This document shows, piece after piece, positions 1-6,202 of a stretch of DNA of 6,203 nucleotides. The notes under the pieces were generated by a model. The model was not told the origin of the DNA. It made no database searches and saw only the letters and a list, made by a program, of their open reading frames with translations. The stretch's first letter is position 1. Each line of letters starts with the position of its first letter. Made by a program: the position numbers and the translations under genes. Origin of the DNA: Alistipes sp. (GTDB taxonomy: Bacteria; Bacteroidota; Bacteroidia; Bacteroidales; Rikenellaceae); contig JAFOYS010000358.1 in NCBI GenBank assembly GCA_017391435.1, positions 1-6,203 of the forward strand. The letters run 5' to 3'.

Positions 1-492
1 GTAGATAAACGATATTATAATATCATATGAGTTAATCAGTATATAACTCTCACTCTTGATGTTGAAAATAGCCTGCAGTGCCGCCGCATTGAGCGTTCCG
101 CCGGTATACATACCCGAGATAATACCTCCTATCTGTGCGCCCTGGTCAAGATTATCCCCAAAGAGGATGTATCCAATAGCCACAGCCGTAGCTACAGATA
201 TAAATCCGCTGATGCAGAGCTTTACCTGTAGCCCCGCCTCGCTCTTTGCAAAGTTGCAGCCGTAGAGCATCATTGGTATGGCAAGCGGAATAAGTATATT
301 GGGTAGTAAATCTTGAAGTACAGCCATCTGCTCTGTAGCAAAAGGGATGTTTCCTAAAACCATTCCGATGGCATATAGCACCATTATAGGGCCAATCTTG
401 CCTATAAATGAGAACTTGCGGGCTAAATAAAGCACAGCGGCAGGCGTAATAAAATAGATTGCCGTAAGGATAATATAGTTCAGTATATTCAT
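1..492 (-). CDS. DUF819-family integral membrane protein (N-terminal part, cut by window edge)
   Basis: The reverse strand is open from an ATG at 492 to the window edge, giving 164 codons with no stop, so the C-terminal part lies outside. The translation is strongly hydrophobic, with membrane segments at roughly residues 3-23, 33-50, 64-80, 92-111, 119-143 and 149-164. It contains 'IGPIMVLYAIGMVLGN' (33-48), 'LIPLAIPMMLYG' (67-78) and 'GMYTGGTLNAAAL' (127-139). This order matches my recollection of the DUF819 (YjcL-like) family, whose members are polytopic inner-membrane proteins of about 400 residues with a glycine-rich GxxxGG(T/S)xN motif after the fifth helix. The substrate is unknown; a transporter-like fold is usually assumed for the family and is not shown here. 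The start is the first ATG after the upstream gene's stop, 3 nt away, so the two are probably cotranscribed and perhaps translationally coupled. Family assignment is from memory of motifs, without a search. Confidence 0.82.
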   Translation of the reverse strand, partial: MNILNYIILTAIYFITPAAVLYLARKFSFIGKIGPIMVLYAIGMVLGNIPFATEQMAVLQDLLPNILIPLAIPMMLYGCNFAKSEAGLQVKLCISGFISVATAVAIGYILFGDNLDQGAQIGGIISGMYTGGTLNAAALQAIFNIKSESYILINSYDIIISFIY

Positions 493-495
493 AGC

Positions 496-1323
496 CTAAA
501 ATCTGTAAAATGCGCGTACAAAGAGTCTGTCGTTTTTAGATCCCTCGCCAGTATGAGGAGTATCTGGGCTACAGTGTGAATATGTTGCATTGCGAGCATC
601 TTCAGCCTCTGTAGATGAGTAGTAGTACATCAGTGCGCTAAGGGCCTTGCCTCCACACTCTTTGAGCAGTGCGTTGTACTGCTTGCGAACCTCTCGGCGA
701 GGTTTGCTGCGAGAGCCACCGTTGACTACAGAGCCGAGCATCCAGACCTCATTTATTGCCGGCAGATACCACCCTTCACCCTTATCCTTGCACCACTTTG
801 CAGCAGGAAAACTATCCCAGCTAAGGCCTTGTTGAGCAATATAGTTGCCTAAAGCCTCCATATTCTTTCGCCCGTCAATTTTGTCTGTGCAACCACAGTG
901 CGTAAGCTTTTTACGCTCAATAGTAGACCAAGCACACTCAGCCTCGTCAATAGAGATTATTGTGCCGTGCGCTCCGCCATCTGTTGTGGCAATAACAATA
1001 CCCTCAACGCCATTTTTGTTGTAGTATGAGCCGATGTCGTAAATCTCGTAATTACCACTTACACTCTGCTTAGTTTCAGTGGCTGTAGATTTGTTAAATG
1101 TGTCGCGATTGCCGTCCGAGTACTCAATGTACTCAATCTCTGCTATGGGTAGGGTATAGACAGGCAGTTTTGTGTTGTAACGGAGATACTTGACACACTG
1201 CGTTGTAATCTCAAGGGTTGTCACCTTAAGCCTCTCGCCGTTTCTCTTAACAAGTAAGTCTTGCGCCGTAAGAGTGAGTGTAGAGGCTATAAAAAGTGTT
1301 ATAAAAGCTATTGTTCTTCTCAT
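496..1323 (-). CDS. Secreted/periplasmic protein with a DUF1566/FISUMP-like C-terminal domain, function unknown
   Basis: This is a 275-residue protein. Residues 1-20 form a signal peptide (RR, hydrophobic core, then 'TLTA' before Q21) with a likely signal peptidase I site. No cysteine follows the core, so it is not a lipoprotein. Residues about 22-75 ('DLLVKRNGERLKVTTLEIT...LPIAEIEYIEYSDGN') match a small module common at the N-terminus of exported Bacteroidota proteins. A Ser/Thr-rich linker follows (77-89). The C-terminal domain (about 93-275) shows 'DGGAHGTIISIDEAECAW' (115-132), 'GWYLPAINEVWML' (184-196), 'YYSSTEAEDARNA' (234-246) and a closing 'VRAFYRF'. This series is typical of DUF1566/FISUMP ('Fibrobacter succinogenes major paralogous')-type domains found in surface proteins. 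There are seven cysteines (43, 130, 143, 145, 178, 223, 251), including HCGC, so disulfides are possible. It is the first gene of a leftward pair with the DUF819 gene. The biochemical role is unknown. Confidence 0.78.
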   Translation of the reverse strand: MRRTIAFITLFIASTLTLTAQDLLVKRNGERLKVTTLEITTQCVKYLRYNTKLPVYTLPIAEIEYIEYSDGNRDTFNKSTATETKQSVSGNYEIYDIGSYYNKNGVEGIVIATTDGGAHGTIISIDEAECAWSTIERKKLTHCGCTDKIDGRKNMEALGNYIAQQGLSWDSFPAAKWCKDKGEGWYLPAINEVWMLGSVVNGGSRSKPRREVRKQYNALLKECGGKALSALMYYYSSTEAEDARNATYSHCSPDTPHTGEGSKNDRLFVRAFYRF

Positions 1324-1342
1324 TTTCGCCAGTTTATTTTTA

Positions 1343-1350
1343 CAAATATA
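1343..1350 (-). promoter_or_regulatory. Probable -7 box of the leftward gene pair
   Basis: The reverse complement of 1343-1350 is TATATTTG, again matching TAnnTTTG. It lies 19 nt upstream of the ATG at 1323, giving a very short predicted leader (about 12-15 nt). No TTTG is found at the expected -33 spacing (about 1370-1374 reads CAAC/AACG on this strand), so the promoter may be weak or need an activator. It interlocks with the rightward promoter, and both could hardly be occupied at once. Confidence 0.5.
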
Positions 1351-1369
1351 GTAAAAATCACTATATTTG
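1343..1369. repeat. Perfect 10-bp inverted repeat in the divergent promoter region
   Basis: The left arm CAAATATAGT (1343-1352) and right arm ACTATATTTG (1360-1369) are exact reverse complements, separated by the 7-nt spacer AAAAATC. Each arm contains TATATTTG reading outward, that is, a Bacteroidota -7 promoter box for each direction. It could equally be an operator for a dimeric regulator. It is unlikely to be a terminator because the arms are AT-rich and lie upstream of both genes. Confidence 0.8.
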
Positions 1370-1397
1370 CGTTGGTAATTATATATTTATTTTAGGT

Positions 1398-2408
1398 ATG
1401 GGATTTTTTGACCTTTTTAAGAAGAAAAAGAATCAGGAGCAGGAGGTTCAGACTCCAGAGCAGACAATAGAGACCGCAGAGCAGGAGCACCGTGAGCTCA
1501 GCGCCGGCCTTGAGAAGACCAAGCAGGGATTTTTTACTAAGATTGCGCGCGCTGTTGCGGGTCGATCTACTGTCGATGCCGAGGTGCTTGATGAGCTGGA
1601 GGAGGTGCTGATAACCTCAGATGTGGGTGTAGATACTACCGTGAAGATTATCAAGCGAATTGAGGAGCGAGTGGCTCGTGATAAGTATGTCGGCTCGGAG
1701 GAGTTGCAGGATATTCTGCACGATGAGATAGCCCGCCTTATGGAGGAGGCTGAGGGTAGGACAGATAGCTTTGGCCTTGATGTTAAGGAGGGTATGCCAT
1801 ATGTTGTTATGGTTGTCGGTGTGAATGGAGCTGGTAAGACAACCACTATTGGTAAACTTGCTGCACAGCTTGTTCGCGCTGGTAAGAAGGTATATATCGG
1901 TGCTGCGGATACATTCCGCGCTGCGGCTATTGATCAGCTTGCAGTGTGGGCTGAGCGTGCAGGTGCGACTATGGTCAGCCAGCAGATGGGTTCAGACCCT
2001 GCCTCTGTAGCCTACGATACGCTCAAGAGTGCGGTTGCAAATGGGGCAGATGTGGTGCTTATTGATACTGCGGGCCGACTGCACAACAAGATTGGACTTA
2101 TGAACGAGCTGACAAAGATTCGCAATGTTATGTCAAAGGTTATTCCTGACGCTCCACACGAGGTTATGCTTGTCCTTGACGGCTCTACAGGTCAGAATGC
2201 TTTTGAGCAGGCTCGTCAGTTTACAGCGGCTACACAAGTTACATCTCTGGCTATTACAAAGTTGGATGGCACGGCAAAGGGTGGTGTGGTTATCGGTATC
2301 AGCGACTCTTTCCGCATACCTGTTCGCTATATCGGCATTGGAGAGGGTATAGATCAGCTCAAGATTTTTGACCGACACGACTTTGTAAAGGCACTCTTTG
2401 GTAAATAG
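1398..2408 (+). CDS. ftsY: Signal recognition particle receptor FtsY
   Basis: FtsY is the SRP-receptor GTPase that docks ribosome-SRP complexes at the inner membrane for cotranslational insertion. The start is placed at ATG 1398, giving 336 residues; an in-frame ATG at 1311 would add 29 residues encoded across the promoter and into the divergent gene, and is rejected. Residues 1-11 ('MGFFDLFKKKK') are a basic, aromatic membrane-targeting stretch, followed by a short acidic Glu/Gln-rich A region (to about 35). The helical N domain spans about 36-125. The G domain carries all GTPase motifs: G1 GVNGAGKT (141-148), G2 DTFRAAA (171-177), G3 DTAGR (223-227), G4 TKLD (287-290) and G5 GIGEG (313-317). 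The length fits a short-A-domain FtsY; Ffh is excluded by the absence of a C-terminal M domain. It heads the rightward cluster and ends with tandem in-frame stops TAG TGA, 6 nt before rimO. Confidence 0.98.
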   Translation: MGFFDLFKKKKNQEQEVQTPEQTIETAEQEHRELSAGLEKTKQGFFTKIARAVAGRSTVDAEVLDELEEVLITSDVGVDTTVKIIKRIEERVARDKYVGSEELQDILHDEIARLMEEAEGRTDSFGLDVKEGMPYVVMVVGVNGAGKTTTIGKLAAQLVRAGKKVYIGAADTFRAAAIDQLAVWAERAGATMVSQQMGSDPASVAYDTLKSAVANGADVVLIDTAGRLHNKIGLMNELTKIRNVMSKVIPDAPHEVMLVLDGSTGQNAFEQARQFTAATQVTSLAITKLDGTAKGGVVIGISDSFRIPVRYIGIGEGIDQLKIFDRHDFVKALFGK

Positions 2409-2414
2409 TGAACT

Positions 2415-3707
2415 ATGCAGAAGATTAATGTTATAACTCTCGGCTGTGCAAAGAATCGTGTAGACTCGGAGCATATTGCGGCGCAACTTGCCGCTATGGG
2501 CTACCAGATTGTTTTTGATAGCGATAAGACTGATGCCGAGATTGTGGTGATAAACACCTGTGGATTTATTGGTGACGCAAAGCAGGAGAGCATTGATATG
2601 ATTTTCGATGCTGTAAATGCTAAGAACGAGGGACTTATAGAGCGTCTGTTTGTTATCGGTTGCCTCTCGGAGCGTTATGCGGACTATCTTCGCGATGAGA
2701 TTCCAGAGGTTGATGCATATTTTGGTGCTCGAGACCTCTCGGGTGTTGTTGAGGCTCTTGGAGGTAAGTTTGATAGCGGCTCTACAGCCCGCGAACTCTC
2801 TACTCCAAAGCACTATGCATATCTGAAGATCTCTGAGGGTTGTAATTGGCGTTGTGGATATTGTGCAATTCCGCTTATCCGTGGCAAGCACATCTCTGTG
2901 CCTATGGAGTCTCTTATTGAGGAGGCTGAGCGCCTTGCCGCTGCGGGTGTTAAGGAGTTGATGGTAATCGCTCAGGATACAACCTACTATGGTGTGGACC
3001 TCTATGGCGAGCGAAAACTCGCTCAGCTACTCACAGAGCTCTGTAAGGTTAAGGGCATAGAGTGGATTCGCCTGCACTACGCCTATCCGACAGACTTCCC
3101 TCAGGAGGTTATTGAGGTTATGGCTCGTGAGAGTAAGATTTGTAAATATCTTGACATTCCGCTTCAGCATATCTCGGACAACCAGCTACAACTTATGCAC
3201 CGCCGTCATACAAAGGCAGAGGCCGTTGAGCTACTTAACCGTCTGAGAACGGCTATTCCAGATATTGCTATCCGCACCACAATGCTTGTTGGTTATCCAA
3301 ACGAGAGTGCGGAGGACTTTGATGAGCTCTGCAACTTTGTCCGTGAGCAGCGCTTTGAGCGACTCGGTGTCTTCCCATATTCAGAGGAGGAGGGTACCTT
3401 CTCGGCTGAGAAACTTACAGACAATGTGCCTGAGCGCGTAAAGGAGTACCGCGTAGATAGGCTGATGACCATCCAGAGCGATGTGTCGTTAGATATTAAC
3501 GAGAGCCGTGTAGGAAGTGTTGAGCGCGTGATTATTGACGAGCGCCGTGGTGACTACTATGTTGCCCGCAGCCAGTATGACTCACCAGAGGTGGATCAGG
3601 AGATACTTATACCTGTCGAAGGCAAGAGACTCTATCGTGGTCGCTTCTATAATGTCCGTATAACATCTGTGGATAGCTTTGATATGTTCGCAGAACTCGT
3701 AAAATAG
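2415..3707 (+). CDS. rimO: Ribosomal protein S12 methylthiotransferase RimO
   Basis: RimO is a radical-SAM enzyme with two [4Fe-4S] clusters that methylthiolates the beta-carbon of a conserved aspartate of ribosomal protein S12 (Asp88 or 89 by E. coli numbering). The protein has 430 residues, the normal family length. The N-terminal UPF0004 domain supplies the three auxiliary-cluster cysteines: C11 in 'LGCAKNRVDSE', C49 in 'NTCGF' and C83 in 'GCLSE'. The radical-SAM motif CxxxCxxC is C143, C147 and C150 in 'EGCNWRCGYCAIPLIRGKH'. Further family blocks are 'DIPLQHISDNQL' (247-258), 'RTTMLVGYPNE' (287-297) and 'FPYSEEEGT' (320-328). A TRAM domain closes the protein (about 363-430). The 'TPKHYAYLKISEGCNWRC' context and TRAM length favour RimO over the tRNA enzymes MiaB and MtaB. 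It lies 6 nt after ftsY and 8 nt before the acyltransferase gene, and ends with tandem stops TAG TAA. Confidence 0.97.
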   Translation: MQKINVITLGCAKNRVDSEHIAAQLAAMGYQIVFDSDKTDAEIVVINTCGFIGDAKQESIDMIFDAVNAKNEGLIERLFVIGCLSERYADYLRDEIPEVDAYFGARDLSGVVEALGGKFDSGSTARELSTPKHYAYLKISEGCNWRCGYCAIPLIRGKHISVPMESLIEEAERLAAAGVKELMVIAQDTTYYGVDLYGERKLAQLLTELCKVKGIEWIRLHYAYPTDFPQEVIEVMARESKICKYLDIPLQHISDNQLQLMHRRHTKAEAVELLNRLRTAIPDIAIRTTMLVGYPNESAEDFDELCNFVREQRFERLGVFPYSEEEGTFSAEKLTDNVPERVKEYRVDRLMTIQSDVSLDINESRVGSVERVIIDERRGDYYVARSQYDSPEVDQEILIPVEGKRLYRGRFYNVRITSVDSFDMFAELVK

Positions 3708-3715
3708 TAAATATT

Positions 3716-4924
3716 ATGGCACAGTATACTCTTAAAGAGGTTAAAACCAAGGCTGACGAGAAGATGTGGCTCCACGCCGATCGCCCAATATATAAGGACT
3801 ATCCTATGTGGGTATGTCCGCTTGATAACGATATTCGCAATGTCTTCAACCCTGAGCGCAACAAGAAGTTTGAGCACGGTGAGGCTATCCGTTGGATTGC
3901 TATAGATACCAATACGGGTAAGGCTGTGGGTCGTATTGCAGCCTTCTATGATAGCAACGCTAATGATGACTACGAGCAGCCTACGGGTGGTTGCGGATTC
4001 TTTGAGTGTATAGACAACCAGCAGGTCGCAAACCTTATGTTTGATGCCTGCCGCCAGTGGCTCGCATCAAAGGGTATGGAGGCTATGGATGGCCCTGTGA
4101 ACTTCGGATCGAGAGATGCGTGGTGGGGTCTGCTGGTAGATGGTTTCCAGTACCAGCCACTCTATACCAACCCATACAACCCGCCATACTATATGGCCCT
4201 TTTTGAGAACTACGGTTTCCAGAACTACTTTAACCAGAACTCTTATGTTTGGCGTGCTGAGAGTGGTGTGCTCAGTGAGGTTGCACTTGAGAAGGCTCAC
4301 CGCGTGCTTGCCAATCCTGAGTATCAGATTAGAGATGTAAGCAATACTGACCTTTCGCAGGCTGCTGAGAATCTGAGAACAATATATAACAAGGCCTGGG
4401 CACTCTTTACCGGTGTTAAGCCTATGAGTGAGGCTGAGGCGCAGAAACTTATGCAGACCTTAAAGCCGATTATTGACCCAAATCTGATATACTTTGCATA
4501 CTATAACGATGAGCCTGTCGGTTTCTTTGTTATGGTGCCAGACCTTAACTGTGTTATAGGCAAGTTTATGGGTCGCTTTGGTCTTCTTGAGAAACTGAGA
4601 CTGATGTGGGAGCTGAAGGTGCGTAAGTCGTGCGATAGAGTCTTTGGAATTATCTTTGGCATTACTCCTCAGTTCCAGGGTAAGGGCATTGAGAGCGCAA
4701 TTATGACCTACATTCTTGAGAACTATATTCAGAAGGGTCGTTCGCCTTATAAGTCGTTTGAGTTTGCGTGGATTGGCGACTTTAACCCTGTTATGAACAA
4801 GATGATTAGGAACTATGTCTGCGCCGAGCAGCATAAGATGCATACAACATACCGCTATCTTTTTGACCGTACAAAGGAGTTTACTCGTTGCCCACGCGTC
4901 GGTTTTAAGCGAGCTGAGAAATAA
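3716..4924 (+). CDS. GNAT-fold acyltransferase of the YghO / bacterial ceramide synthase-like family (putative)
   Basis: This is a 402-residue protein without signal peptide or clear membrane helix, so probably cytosolic or membrane-peripheral. Seen in the sequence: 'HGEAIRWIAI' (54-63), 'VGRIAAFYD' (71-79), 'GGCGFFECID' (91-100), 'DGPVNFGSRD' (125-134), 'GLLVDGF' (138-144) and 'YNPPYYMALFENYGF' (154-168). The C-terminal half has 'EPVGFFVMVPDLN' (266-278), then 'ITPQFQGKGIESAIM' (316-330), which fits the GNAT acyl-CoA pyrophosphate-binding pattern (Q/R)xxGx(G/A) at Q319-G324, and 'WIGDFNPVMNKMIRNY' (352-367). To my recollection the block order fits the YghO/BcerS-like family, which contains the bacterial ceramide synthase first described in Caulobacter, an enzyme that N-acylates a sphingoid base or its keto precursor. 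Many Bacteroidales make sphingolipids, so a lipid N-acyltransferase role is plausible but unproven; a paralogue with another amine substrate is possible. It sits 8 nt after rimO and 18 nt before gcvT. Codon use matches its neighbours. Confidence 0.72.
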   Translation: MAQYTLKEVKTKADEKMWLHADRPIYKDYPMWVCPLDNDIRNVFNPERNKKFEHGEAIRWIAIDTNTGKAVGRIAAFYDSNANDDYEQPTGGCGFFECIDNQQVANLMFDACRQWLASKGMEAMDGPVNFGSRDAWWGLLVDGFQYQPLYTNPYNPPYYMALFENYGFQNYFNQNSYVWRAESGVLSEVALEKAHRVLANPEYQIRDVSNTDLSQAAENLRTIYNKAWALFTGVKPMSEAEAQKLMQTLKPIIDPNLIYFAYYNDEPVGFFVMVPDLNCVIGKFMGRFGLLEKLRLMWELKVRKSCDRVFGIIFGITPQFQGKGIESAIMTYILENYIQKGRSPYKSFEFAWIGDFNPVMNKMIRNYVCAEQHKMHTTYRYLFDRTKEFTRCPRVGFKRAEK

Positions 4925-4942
4925 CCTTAAAAACTATATACT

Positions 4943-6037
4943 ATGAAAACTACTCCGTTTACAAATTATCACATAGCTGCTGGCGCAAAGATGGCTCCAT
5001 TTGCAGGCTATAATATGCCTATTGAGTTCTCTGGCATTAAGGACGAGCACGCAACTGTCCGAGGTGGCGCTGGCGTGTTTGATGTTAGCCATATGGGCGA
5101 GATTTGGGTTAAGGGAGAGAACGCCCTTGATCTGCTGCAGAAGATTATGTCTAACGACTGCTCAAAGCTCTATGACGGTAAGGTGCTCTATGCTTGTATG
5201 CCAAATGGTGCTGGCGGTATTGTTGACGATGTGCTTGTATACCGCTTCTCTGAGACAAAGTATATGCTCTGCGTAAATGCTGCTAATGTAGATAAGGACT
5301 GGGCGCATATCCTTAAGTATGGCGAGCAGTTCGGTATGCGTGAGGGCGTTGAGCTTGAGAACGCCTCTGACCGTATCTGCCAGCTTGCTATTCAGGGTCC
5401 TCTTGCAATGAAGATTGTCCAGAAGATGTGTAGCGAGCCAGTAGAGCAGATGGAGTACTATACATTCCGTCAGATGAGTGTTGCTGGCTGCGATGCAATA
5501 CTCTCTATTACCGGCTATACAGGTGCGGGCGGTTGCGAGATCTATCTTCACAATGCTGATGCAGAGACTATGTGGAACGCACTCTGGGCTGCGGGTGAGG
5601 AGTATGGACTGAAGAATATCGGCCTTGGCGCTCGTGATACCCTCCGCCTTGAGAAGGGCTTCTGCCTCTATGGCAACGATATCTCTGATACAACTTCTCC
5701 TATTGAGGCGGGGCTTGGTTGGATTACTAAGTTTGTTGACGGTAAGGATTTTGTTGACCGCGATCTGCTTGCACAGCAGAAGGCCGAGGGCGTTAGCCGT
5801 AAGCTTGTAGGTTTTAAGATGATTGACCGCGGTATTCCTCGCCACGAGTATCCGCTTGCAGACCTTGAGGGTAACAATATCGGCGTTGTAACCTCTGGTA
5901 CTATGTCTCCATCGCTTAATGTCGGCATCGGCCTTGGCTATGTTGCAACAGAGTTTGCAAAGGTAGGTACTGTTATTGCCGTTGAGGTGCGTGGTCGTCT
6001 TCTTAAGGCTGAGGTTGTGAAGCTTCCATTCCTCTAA
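4943..6037 (+). CDS. gcvT: Glycine cleavage system T-protein (aminomethyltransferase)
   Basis: GcvT takes the aminomethyl group carried on the lipoyl arm of H-protein and transfers its one-carbon unit to tetrahydrofolate, releasing ammonia and 5,10-methylene-THF. The protein has 364 residues, a typical full length. The family blocks are all present: '[13 protein letters not shown]' (17-29), '[11 protein letters not shown]' (44-54), '[11 protein letters not shown]' (91-101) with the conserved Asp pair near the folate site, 'NAANVDKDW' (112-120), 'AIQGP' (149-153), '[11 protein letters not shown]' (191-201), '[18 protein letters not shown]' (229-246), 'SPIEAGLGW' (252-260), 'RGIPRHEYP' (296-304) and 'GTMSPSL' (319-325). 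The C-terminal region (about 280-364) fits the barrel domain. No residue of a recognised motif is missing. It is last in the cluster; gcvH and gcvP are not in the window, so the other subunits are encoded elsewhere. The 18-nt AT-rich gap ('TTAAAAACTATATACT') before the ATG has no Shine-Dalgarno sequence. Termination is probably at the hairpin at 6086-6116. Confidence 0.98.
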   Translation: MKTTPFTNYHIAAGAKMAPFAGYNMPIEFSGIKDEHATVRGGAGVFDVSHMGEIWVKGENALDLLQKIMSNDCSKLYDGKVLYACMPNGAGGIVDDVLVYRFSETKYMLCVNAANVDKDWAHILKYGEQFGMREGVELENASDRICQLAIQGPLAMKIVQKMCSEPVEQMEYYTFRQMSVAGCDAILSITGYTGAGGCEIYLHNADAETMWNALWAAGEEYGLKNIGLGARDTLRLEKGFCLYGNDISDTTSPIEAGLGWITKFVDGKDFVDRDLLAQQKAEGVSRKLVGFKMIDRGIPRHEYPLADLEGNNIGVVTSGTMSPSLNVGIGLGYVATEFAKVGTVIAVEVRGRLLKAEVVKLPFL

Positions 6038-6046
6038 TTTTGTCCT

Positions 6047-6073
6047 GATAGCGGGGCATCTACTTCCGTTATC
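6047..6073 (+). other. Short hairpin just after gcvT
   Basis: GATAGCGG (6047-6054) can pair with CCGTTATC (6066-6073) through 8 pairs, one being a G-U wobble (6051 with 6069), around an 11-nt loop. It begins 9 nt after the gcvT stop. No T-run follows (the next bases are CTATAAAACA), so it is a poor terminator on its own. A role in protecting the mRNA 3' end is possible, and chance is not excluded. In RNA read from the other strand the wobble becomes an A/C mismatch, which favours the + strand. Confidence 0.4.
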
Positions 6074-6085
6074 CTATAAAACAAA

Positions 6086-6123
6086 CAAAGGGTCGTACGC
6101 ATAGTACTACCCTTTGCTCTTTT
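6086..6123 (+). terminator. Rho-independent terminator of the ftsY-gcvT cluster, possibly bidirectional
   Basis: CAAAGGGT (6086-6093) pairs exactly with ACCCTTTG (6109-6116). After one C/T mismatch the stem continues for four more pairs (GTAC 6095-6098 with GTAC 6104-6107) to a 5-nt loop. The pyrimidine-rich tail CTCTTTT follows on the + strand at 6117-6123. On the reverse strand the same stem is followed by TTTGTTTT (complement of the A-rich 6078-6085 stretch), so it could also stop a leftward transcript from the right. Confidence 0.78.
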
Positions 6124-6142
6124 ATATGCCGGTCGTCGTGCC

Positions 6143-6202
6143 TTACCCACTATGACGGCAAAATGGTGCGGTGTAATAATTCTCCTTATCCTCCTTAATA
6201 TC
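6143..6202 (-). CDS. Possible C-terminal end of a leftward gene entering from the right edge
   Basis: On the reverse strand one frame is open from the window edge for 19 codons, ending '...DIKEDKENYYTAPFCRHSG', with a TAA at 6145-6143. Its stop lies 27 nt before the reverse face of the 6086-6116 hairpin, which has a T-rich tail in that direction. A convergent gene sharing the terminator would fit this arrangement. The fragment is far too short to identify, and an open run of this length is expected by chance. Otherwise the 6124-6203 stretch shows nothing recognisable. Confidence 0.2.
   Translation of the reverse strand, partial: DIKEDKENYYTAPFCRHSG

Larger units (their letters stand above)
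1338..1369 (+). promoter_or_regulatory. Probable promoter of the ftsY operon
   Basis: TATATTTG at 1362-1369 is a perfect match to the Bacteroidota primary-sigma -7 consensus TAnnTTTG. A weak -33 element, TTTT (consensus TTTG), sits at 1338-1341 with the expected spacing of 20 bp. The box ends 28 nt before the ftsY ATG at 1398, predicting a short 5' leader of roughly 20 nt. The leader 'TTATTTTAGGT' is AT-rich without a Shine-Dalgarno sequence, as is usual in the phylum. No other convincing promoter is seen inside the downstream cluster. Confidence 0.65.

Noticed and set aside
56..265. A 69-codon forward open frame near the left edge
   Set aside because: It is antisense to the DUF819 reading frame, which carries coherent membrane segments and family motifs through the same bases.
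1448..1846. A 132-codon Ser/Thr-rich reverse-strand open frame inside ftsY
   Set aside because: The composition (runs of Ser) is what antisense reading of GAG/GAT-rich helices produces; there is no independent support.
2133..2891. A 252-codon reverse-strand open frame across the ftsY-rimO junction
   Set aside because: It lies antisense to two certain genes with full motif sets, its translation has no recognisable domain, and the GAG-rich codon bias of the sense genes suppresses antisense stops.
5162..5845. A 227-codon reverse-strand open frame inside gcvT
   Set aside because: It is wholly antisense to gcvT, with Leu/Ile/Thr-rich low-information translation and no promoter; it is a codon-bias shadow.
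6182..6195. Reverse-strand AGGAGG-type purine tract resembling a strong Shine-Dalgarno site
   Set aside because: No start codon follows at suitable spacing on that strand, and genes in this window do not use Shine-Dalgarno sequences; the purines read equally well as Lys/Glu codons of a possible C-terminus.
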